DNA of 64,000 nucleotides from Euryodendron excelsum. Taxonomy: Eukaryota > Streptophyta > Magnoliopsida > Ericales > Pentaphylacaceae. The stretch spans positions 20,660,501 to 20,724,500 of the forward strand of contig CM065389.1 in assembly GCA_033060915.1 (NCBI GenBank), read 5' to 3'. Below are positions 57,114 to 64,000 of this stretch, in pieces (position 1 is the stretch's first letter; every line of letters starts with the position of its first letter). Under the pieces are notes generated by a model, which ran no database searches, was not told the origin of the DNA, and was given only the letters and a program-made list of their open reading frames with translations. The translations under genes and the position numbers were made by a program.

Positions 57114-60100
57114 GTGTGTGTGGTAGGGTGTAATTTTTTGAAACTTAGGGGCCACACCCCCTTGCAGGTCCGCCAGTGGCTAAAGGTGGGTCTGCTTTGC
57201 ATAATTCAGGGCTACCGGGAATCATGGTACAAAAATCAGAAGTGAATTTCATTTTTCTCTCTCTAGATTGGTCTGGACAGGGGTCTTCAAGCTTAGCAGA
57301 AGTCATCAGTTGGATAGGCATTTAAGTAGTATCTGTACTGATATCTGACACATCCCACCAATTGTGTAGACTGCCTCATCCATTGTAATGACATATTTTC
57401 CCCATGACAACCTGTGCACCAGGAGACCTTCGTACTTGATCAGTGAAATTTTTAGTCCAGTTAACAGGAAAATTCTGACCCCTCACCTCATATCTGCCTA
57501 AGTGATTTTTTGGGTTGTTGCATCTTCTATTTTTATGTTCAATTTGTTTTAGAAGATCTCCACCTTGTACCATTTCCTCTTTCATTCATACATTCTCACT
57601 TCTTTAGAACATATAAATTAAGATAAATGTTTCTGTACCTAAACTTAGAGCAGCTATATATAAAAGAGAATACCCTAAACAGCTATACATTTATATATAC
57701 AAAAAAATAATTAGCAGTCATGATGATATATGGCTGTTTTCACACTGCCCCTTGAAGATTGTGAAGTGTTTCAAACATCTAAGCAATTTATTGCAGATGG
57801 CAGTGAGCATTTAAAAAGCAATGTCCATGAATTTGTGCATCATATTTATATCAAGGAATTCCAATAAAAGGTAGTGTGGCAGTTGATAGTGAACAGAAAA
57901 AAAAACTGCAGGCCTAGAAGATGGAAATAAGCAAGCAAAGATTGAATTCTAACCATTCAAGTTTACCACAAGTATAATATTGTAGTCCAAGCAATGGATG
58001 GAACCCTGGATATACTCCTGTAGAGAAGCACAAAGATCGCATTACAGAAAAGAGAGAACTTCCAGATAAAAACCGTAACAACATGAATTCCACCAAACCG
58101 AGAGCTTCCATCTAGATTTTCCACATCTTAACCAATAAATCACCATTATAAAAAAAAAATTCCAAATATTTTATCCTGAACCTTGAAGGTTTCGATATCA
58201 AAACCAGAACTTCTTCTACTGTTGGGATTTCTCAGGTGGCTGCTAGTGCTGGAGGTACTAAAATAATGCACCAAATATGAAACTAGACAATATGTCAAAA
58301 CCAGCAACTCTTGGAAAACACTGGGCCAGGTACTAGCAGTAAATTTATATGGGAAAGGACATTTCTTTATTTTACGAAAACTAAGGTAGAAGCACTTCAA
58401 ATGAATAGAGTTAATTCAACATGCTCCAAGGCTTACACTAAAGCCCCCGAGAAATGGAAAGAGTCCACAAAGAGTGAACTTTCAACAATTTTTAGGAGAT
58501 TACAGTGCTGATGCATAACAACAATAGACCAAAACCCGACGATGCAAGCCTTGACCCAGCTTGACCAGACATTCGGCTACTGTTGGGATTTCTTAGGTGG
58601 CTGCTACAGCTGAGAGGTAAACCAGCAACTCCTTGGAATACAATGGGCCAGGTACTAGCAGTAAATTCATATAGGAAAGGACCACTTCTTCAAATTACAA
58701 AAACTACAGCAGAAGCAGTTCAAATGAAGACTATAGTTGATTAAACAAGTTCCAAGGCTTTACACTAAAGCCCCTGGGAGAGGACAAGAGTCCACAAAGA
58801 GTGTACTTTCAAAAGTTCCTAGGAAATCATGGAACTGTTCTTTAGAGAAACCCCCCCCCCCCCCTTCCCCCCAAAAAAAAAATAATAATAATAAAAATAA
58901 AAAATAATGCAGACTCACACACAAAATGCATTCTTCTTAGAATAGTTGTCAATTTGGAAACTCTGAGCTCCATGACTTTCTTCTATTTCTCCTTGAAATA
59001 AACTATTAAAGTAGCATAAGGAGTACTTGCAACCTCTCTGCATATCTCCGCCTTAAGTCGGAAGCAGAGTTAGGCTCCATTTGGTAGAGCTTAAATTTAG
59101 CTTTTGTCATTTTGCTTACAAGCAAAAAAACTGAATTTTTTTAAGCTTTTTTGCTTTTATAAGCTAAGATAAGTAAAAAAGTAAAAAAGCTGAAAAAATC
59201 AAGTTTTTTTGCTTAAATCCGAAAAAGCTTGAAAAAAGTTATACCAAACAGGCCGTTAGCAGCACCCAATTCATACGAAGAAGAGACAACATAAGCATGT
59301 AAAGCTCTTAAAGCACCTTACAATGCAAAAACAAATGATCCGTTGTTTCTGTTGCCTCATTATGTCTGATACCTCAACTAGAAAAACCAATTCCTAAAAT
59401 TTAAGGATTTATCCTTCACAAACATCCAAGTCTGAAAAGCCACCTCAGTGGGGATGAAAGGAACCTACCCTTTGTTTTAAAATTTTATTAGCCATACTCT
59501 TTTTTTTTTTTTTATTTGAATTTGTATTAATTTGCAGTGCTGAAAACATGCTGTTTTCATCGTTTCACCGGACACTGAGCTGCCTGAAACAGCGGATTAC
59601 CCTGCTACATTACAAGACAAACGTTCACAGGATTATAAGATTGACTTTGGAAGGATTAAACGAGTACTTGGGTGTTTTTAGATCCTTCCCACAGTCACAG
59701 ATCAGACATTTTTGGATTGCCAATCATACTTCTAAGGTACAAAAGTTGGCTTGTAACAAAGGAAACAATGATGACTTGAGAAATCAGCTTTTATGAGGGT
59801 TTTCAGCATGGTGCAATTGTTCTATTAAGTAATTCCATGCTATTTTAACTTTTTTTTATTTATTTAGCTAACATTATCTCTGGCCATCACCTCTAGAGGA
59901 TGATATCAGAATAAAGACCACTGCTAATTGACCCCTTAGTTTTGTAGCTGGATTCACCCATATCAGATACATCTTTTGATCACAATTTCTATTGTTCCTT
60001 TCCTCTTTATTACTTCAAATTGTGGGAGACCCATGCCTCTCAATTTGAATGTACTCAACGTTACTGAGACCTACCTGAATCTCAAAAAAGTATCTATTTA

Positions 60101-60202
60101 TCAGTGTCTTTCCCCTGCTGGATAGTCTATGCAAGAGTAATCATTTGTGTGAGAACCCGTGAGTGGTACTATTACGTGAGAGTTTATATAATGAATATAT
60201 TA

Positions 60203-60245
<43 letters not shown>

Positions 60246-63200
60246 GCATATGTGTATAAGGCAGCTTTTCCGTGCACCACTACGAGAATTTCCTTGTTTG
60301 CTACATTAAAGTGGCTAAATGGGAAAGAGTGAATACATAAAGGAGTTGAGCAGTGATTTTACAGAAACACCTTTTGTTTTGCTCTTTTCTTTTCCCGTCC
60401 TGGTCATTATATTTTTAATTTTTTAATGATTACAACAAAAGATTGCAGCATACTGGAAAAGATGAAAAATCCCTTCGAGTATGTCGTAACCCCTGATGCC
60501 AAATAGTAGGATTCCCTACAGGCAAAGGTAGCCTATCTTGACGTTGGTGGTGGACTTGCTGATGCATGTCATTGAGGTATACGCTTGCATTGAAGGTTGT
60601 GTTTCATATTTTATATTTTCAGATTCACTTAAAGTTCTACAACTCTTTGGTTGGGGGAGTGGAAGAGGTAATATTTGTCAAAAGGGGAAGACTCACCTTG
60701 ATCGAAAGCACTTTTCAAGTCTCGCCATAAATTTTATGTGATTGTTCACTATTCCTTCTTTAGTGGTGAAGAGACTTGAAAGAATGACATGAGACTTTCT
60801 TTGGGGAGGAGTTCAAATATCATTTTGGTGAATTGGAAGACCTTAAGCACACTTATTAAAGCAGGTAGGGTTTGGGAATTCAGAGGGAAATCTTCAATCA
60901 AGCCATTTTAGGCAAGTGGCTGTGGAGATATGCCTGGCACCAATAGTTTTTGGATGAGGCTGATCACCTCAAAATATGGAACTATATGGGGGACTGCATT
61001 ACGCCAAAAGTTTCTATGTCACATGGCAAAGGGCTTTGGAAGGGTATAGGATGTTTTAGGAACATTACCGGACGTACAGAACTATTGTTGGTGGATGTCG
61101 CACGGCTTGCGCCCCGAGGGAGGTAACAGGTGAGTTTTTGGAGCCACTTATGGTGGGGAAGGACAGGTTTGAGGTGGCTTTCCCTCTCTTTTTCGTATTG
61201 TGGTTGATAGATACTCATTCATGAGCTGAGAAGCATAGACACTTTAAAGAAGGTGCTATCTTTGTGTCACACACGTGTAAGATATCAACCATTATCGAAC
61301 ACTTCCCAACACATGTCAGACACTCGTCTAAGTGTGTCCTATTGTTTTTAAATTTTTTAAAACTAGATCAAACATACTTCAAATCTATGTTACTAGAACC
61401 CTGATCGTTTAAGTACGTGGAACGGAAACGCGGTACGCCACATGTTCTAAAATATAGTACACTAGGGGTAGAGTTGTATAAATTACACTATCAGAATTAA
61501 GGTAATTCTAGATCAATTTTCTTTAACAATTAGTCATTTAATAAAATATAATCTATATTTTTTCAAATTAATCATCTAAAAACACAATTTAGGAGTATTA
61601 TGGTCCATTTTCTGCATATTGTTATGTTAAAATTCTATTCTCCCTATATTTGGATTCATTATATTTGATTTTTTTTCCTCGTTAGGTGATCTTTAAAGAA
61701 ATAAATAGGAAAAAATTTTGGGATCACATTAGATAGCTAAATTCACTATTTTGGAACGCTAGTGTACCATGTTTCGGAACGGCGTTCAAAAAATGTAAAT
61801 CGCTAAGGTAGCAAATATTATGGTAACACAATTTCAAATACTAGGAAGACACACGTGTTAATCGCTTGATACACATAAAACCCCTTGTAAGTTTGAAGAA
61901 AATAACTTGAGATCCAATAATAAAATAAAAACAATATGAATTCATACCTATTACTCCCTTCTCCTTTAGATTTTTTAGTTTTAAGCATAGTTATCAAAAC
62001 CAAACCGGACATCAAACTGGTGAAGGGACTGGTTCACGGTTCTTTGGTACAACTGGTGTTATAATATTATAAGTATTTTAATTATTATACAATAAGAGTA
62101 TGTTATATATTATATATTGAGAAAGGTATTCACAAAATTAGAAGTGGAGTAGTGGCTTTGGGCTCATTCTATCACTTTAGCCTACAGGTTCAAGCCTTCT
62201 TGGCTTCATATCCTATTCTTTTGAAGGATAGTAAGTGCTTTCCACATGGAAAGCCTGAACAATAGCAGATTTTCAAAAATTCCCAGCCGGTTTATTGCCT
62301 ATTCAGTACTTGATATAGTATCGAACCGGAGGACCAGCCGGTTCTCGGTTGAACTGGTTTAAACGGCCAGTCCGGTCCGGTTCTGGTAACTGGTTTTAAG
62401 AATTCTAAAGCACAAAGTTCTCAATTTATTTATGAATAGAGCTTTCTAAAATAGATATTAGGACTTTTTTATATAGCATATTTTCCTAATATGCAGAATG
62501 TGAGAAATGATTTCTTATTATATTGATATAATAAAACATAAGTATTGTGAAAAAATGAATAAATAGTTATTATTTTCATGAATACTTATAAAATTATATT
62601 TCTATTTGTTGTTGTGTCCTTGCCGTTTCATGTCGTAATTTTTTTCGAAAATTTATGTGTCAAAGTGTCTGTATCCTATTATGTCAAAGTGTCTGTATCA
62701 TGTTGTATTCGAGTCCTATATCCGTATTTAAGCTTCTTAGTCGGTGAAGGATTATCTTTGTAGAGAGGGAGGGAGGTCAAATTTTTTTTTGATTTCTTTA
62801 GAAGGGAAATGACTAGGAGGTTGATTACATGGTGAACCTTCTAGGCTTGTTATATGTTATTCCAAAGATACAGGAGAGATCTGATGTTTTTGGGATGGAA
62901 GTGGTCGATCGGGGCACTTTAAGATGAAATCTTTCTATAAGGCATTGCTTAAGTGGTAGACATGCATCTTTTTGTTGGAAAGGGATAGGGCTTTCTAAGT
63001 CCCTTCTAAGTTTGCTTCTTTTTTTATTTTTCAATGGACGGCGGTGCCTGGAAGTATTCTTACCATTAACAAATGACAATTTGATTGTAACATGGACGGT
63101 CATTGAAAATTGGTGTTGCATGTGCAAAAAAAGATGCAGAGTCAGTTGATTGCCTCCTCATACATTGCTTGGTATCTACAGAGCTTTGGATGACAATCCT

Positions 63201-63952
63201 AGGCATGTTGTTTTCCCAAGAACTGTGGTGGACTTGCTTTTTTGCTACAAAGCAGAAGAGTGCGAAAGAGAAGGAAGAAGGTTTGGTTGTTGGTGGGCAC
63301 CGCAATGTTTGATCTAGACCATTTGGTACGAGTGCCATCAGAGAACTTTTGAGGGGGTGGAACCGTCTCTTTTTAAATTAAGAAGAAGATTTTATTTCTT
63401 TTGCAAGGTTGGGTATTGGGAAAATTAACCCATCTTTTGATTAATTTATAGAATTTGTATACTATTGTGGGAGGGAATATTGGATAGCAGGTTTTTTGAT
63501 GTTCTGTTGTTTACCGGTAGCATCCCTTGGTGCCTTGTCAGTAATACCTTACTCATCCACCAAAAACAAAAAAAGAAATTTCTATACCTCTTTCATTACA
63601 CCTTTTTTATCTATACCTTTTAACCAACCAAATCATATCCTTAAAGTGGAACTTTCAACTAGTATAATGAATCGTCTCAAATGGACATTGATATACTATA
63701 TCAAACACCAAAAGAAACATTATTAGCATAGTATGGGCGTAATATCTAAACTATTAACCCTGGACACAAATCAAACTACAGCTAGTCAAACTAATAAGTT
63801 GAACTTTTACCTATCAAAAAAATAATAATAAAAGAACTTCAATAATTCTTCTACTTAGCAATTAAGTTTAAAGATAACATACTTTGATAAACTGGAATAG
63901 TTAATCTGCAATATGTAAGAGCCTCCTTCCAATCTTGCAGCTCCATCAATAT
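55995..63952 (-). CDS. ASHR1: ASHR1/SDG37-like SET-MYND methyltransferase, last three exons
   Basis: On the minus strand the exons are 63,952-63,883, 58,017-57,954 and 56,172-55,995. All have AG and GT junctions and joinable phases (0, then split Arg and Trp codons), giving the C-terminal 103 residues plus TAG. They read LMELQDWKEALTYCRLTIPV, then VYPGFHPLLGLQYYTCGKLE, and LLGDTDSAIKSLTKAVDVLQ, ending SSDNYSLNDN. This is the helical TPR-like tail of SMYD proteins; the closest family in memory is plant ASHR1. The SET and MYND domains must lie beyond 64,000. It would act as a lysine methyltransferase. It is tail to tail with the MPS1 kinase gene. Introns are 5.9 kb and 1.8 kb, both transposon-rich. 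A related SMYD member is possible. Confidence 0.8.
56883..57178. mobile_element. G-rich hAT-like element in the ASHR1 last intron
   Basis: It is bounded roughly by TAGAGGGGCAGGCAAATTAC and CTTGCAGGTCCGCCAGTGGC, a terminal type common in plant non-autonomous elements (compare TACTGGCGGAGGC at 2,932). It contains the long G runs described separately. The ends are only loosely inverted and no duplication was found. Confidence 0.35.
57030..57112 (+). repeat. Long G homopolymer tract
   Basis: G runs of about 27 (57,030-57,056), 10 (57,058-57,067) and 38 (57,075-57,112), broken only by A and TGTTTGT, followed by (GT)n. The Gly- and Pro-only open frames here are artefacts. In the ASHR1 transcript, which is the minus strand, this is a poly-C tract. 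The exact length may be affected by sequencing error. Confidence 0.9.
58217..58838. repeat. Two diverged direct copies of a 260-290-bp block
   Basis: Copy A (58,217-58,509) and copy B (58,578-58,838) share a series of blocks in order. These are TACTGTTGGGATTTCT.AGGTG, GGGCCAGGTACTAGCAGTAAA, CCAAGGCTT.ACACTAAAGCC, and GAGTCCACAAAGAGTG. They are offset by about 361 bp with several indels. Copy A has an extra roughly 50 bp. It lies in the large ASHR1 intron; the open frame at 58,311-58,511 is incidental. Confidence 0.8.
58850..58864. repeat. C homopolymer followed by A-rich tract
   Basis: About 14 consecutive C, then TTCCCCCCAAAAAAAAA and (AAT)n to about 58,908. Simple repeat in the ASHR1 intron. 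Confidence 0.8.
59073..59255. mobile_element. Tourist-like MITE
   Basis: It begins GGCTCCATTTGGTAG and ends TATACCAAACAGGCC. The inverted ends GGCYYC.TTTGGTA are flanked by TTA (59,070-59,072 and 59,256-59,258), allowing one extra G at the right junction. It is 183 bp with many AAGCTT/AAAAAGC inverted motifs. A TTA duplication suits PIF/Harbinger MITEs. Confidence 0.6.
59280..59480 (-). mobile_element. LINE zf-RVT fragment, minus strand
   Basis: The minus-strand frame gives VPFIPTEVAFQTWMFVKDKS and LNFRNW, then a shifted frame gives HNEATETTDHLFLHCK. This is the pattern of the zinc-binding domain after the RT in plant L1-type LINEs (P..VAFF.W......D.L....DHLFLHC). Only about 200 bp is recognisable. 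It is in the ASHR1 intron, in the same sense as the gene. Confidence 0.65.
59481..60580. other. Unassigned intron sequence with TGTATG minisatellite
   Basis: Contains a T run (59,500-59,511), an 82-codon plus-strand frame at 59,548-59,796 with no recognisable domain, and (TGTATG)n at about 60,203-60,258. No gene is supported apart from the ASHR1 intron it belongs to. Confidence 0.4.
60590..61210 (+). mobile_element. LINE (L1-type) RT tail, first part
   Basis: Plus-strand frames read ICQKGKTHLDRKHFSSLAIN, then (shifted) LVVKRLERMT and LWGG. They continue with SFWMRLITSKYGTIWGTALR and a WLWRYAW-like block. These are the thumb and post-RT region of plant L1-type LINEs (KGGK.TLI.STLSSLP.YFMSLF, KWLWRYA). 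Several stops and shifts are present. The element is interrupted at about 61,210 and resumes near 62,750. Confidence 0.75.
61211..62750. mobile_element. Non-coding insertion within the LINE, with nested MITE-like pieces
   Basis: It starts near CTGAGAAGCATAGACACTTT (61,226) and ends near TATTTAAGCTTCTTAG (62,742), so the ends are loosely inverted and resemble the AAGCACGGACAC type at 49,704. Inside are two further candidates. One is 61,385-61,835 (GTTACTAGAACCC..GGAACGG against CGGAACGGCGTTC..GGTAACAC). The other is 61,997-62,400 (AAAACCAAACCGGAC against GTCCGGTCCGGTTCTGG). Exact junctions and duplications were not resolved. Confidence 0.45.
62760..63580 (+). mobile_element. LINE (L1-type) tail, second part with 3' end
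   Basis: Frames read KMKSFYKALLKW, then SKFAFFL and LPLTNDNLIVTWTVIENWCC, and MCKKDAESVDCLLIHCLVST. This is the zf-RVT zinc-binding motif (C.MC....E..DHLL.HC). It ends with a GGTGCCTTGTCAGTAATACC block and an A-rich tail (63,563-63,577), the expected LINE 3' end. It is collinear with the part ending at 61,210, so one LINE was split. Confidence 0.78.
63581..63882. other. Unassigned ASHR1 intron sequence
   Basis: AT-rich, with no open frame of interest beyond the incidental one at 63,496-63,726. It directly precedes, in gene direction follows, the exon ending at 63,883, whose donor reads GTATGTTATC. Confidence 0.4.
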
Positions 63953-64000
63953 CTAGATAGATATACAGATTTTATTCATCAAACTCATAAAAGAAATTCA

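Noticed and set aside
56882..57245. Open frames encoding long Pro or Gly runs
   Set aside because: They are the translation of G/C homopolymers with no flanking domain, start context or conservation signal.

Overview
The window is nuclear DNA of a flowering plant, almost certainly a eudicot. It is AT-rich, with GT-AG introns, nested LTR retrotransposons, hAT and MITE elements, LINE relics, and two recognisable plant genes. I cannot name the species. No tRNA, rRNA or CRISPR was seen, and I see no unknown multi-gene system; the new material is mainly in the repeat architecture.

Left two thirds (about 1-43,500) is a repeat block. A minus-strand Ty3/gypsy end occupies 1-1,044. Small MITE-like elements lie at 1,329-2,361. 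A decayed Athila-lineage Ty3/gypsy element (minus strand) fills 3,725-16,914, with both LTRs, a tRNA-Asp-type primer site, and broken gag, protease, RT and integrase. A Ty1-copia-like solo LTR (9,208-10,709) sits inside its pol. A truncated giant LTR relic (20,651-24,006) abuts a non-autonomous LARD-like element (24,007-35,756). That element uses the same primer type and shares its 3' internal region with the Athila copy. A 5.1-kb Tat/Ogre-like solo LTR (27,856-32,933, target duplication CCGTA) splits an ORF of the LARD. A second copy of the left-edge gypsy family follows (35,757-37,060). A hAT transposon (37,705-41,541, target duplication CCTTGGGT) carries a transposase C-terminal relic and its own nested copia-like solo LTR.

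The right third holds the genes. An apparently intact MPS1/TTK-type spindle-checkpoint kinase gene (+, six coding exons, 45,953-54,182, 872 codons plus stop) has a promoter that abuts a long-TIR element. Its introns contain a LINE tail, a MITE, microsatellites and a recent 195-bp duplication. Tail to tail with it, about 1.8 kb away, are the last three exons of an ASHR1/SDG37-like SET-MYND methyltransferase gene (-, 55,995-63,952). The rest of that gene lies beyond the right edge. Its roughly 5.9-kb intron is packed with LINE and MITE fragments, and the next intron holds very long G runs.

All family names come from reading motifs by eye. No database search or computation was possible.
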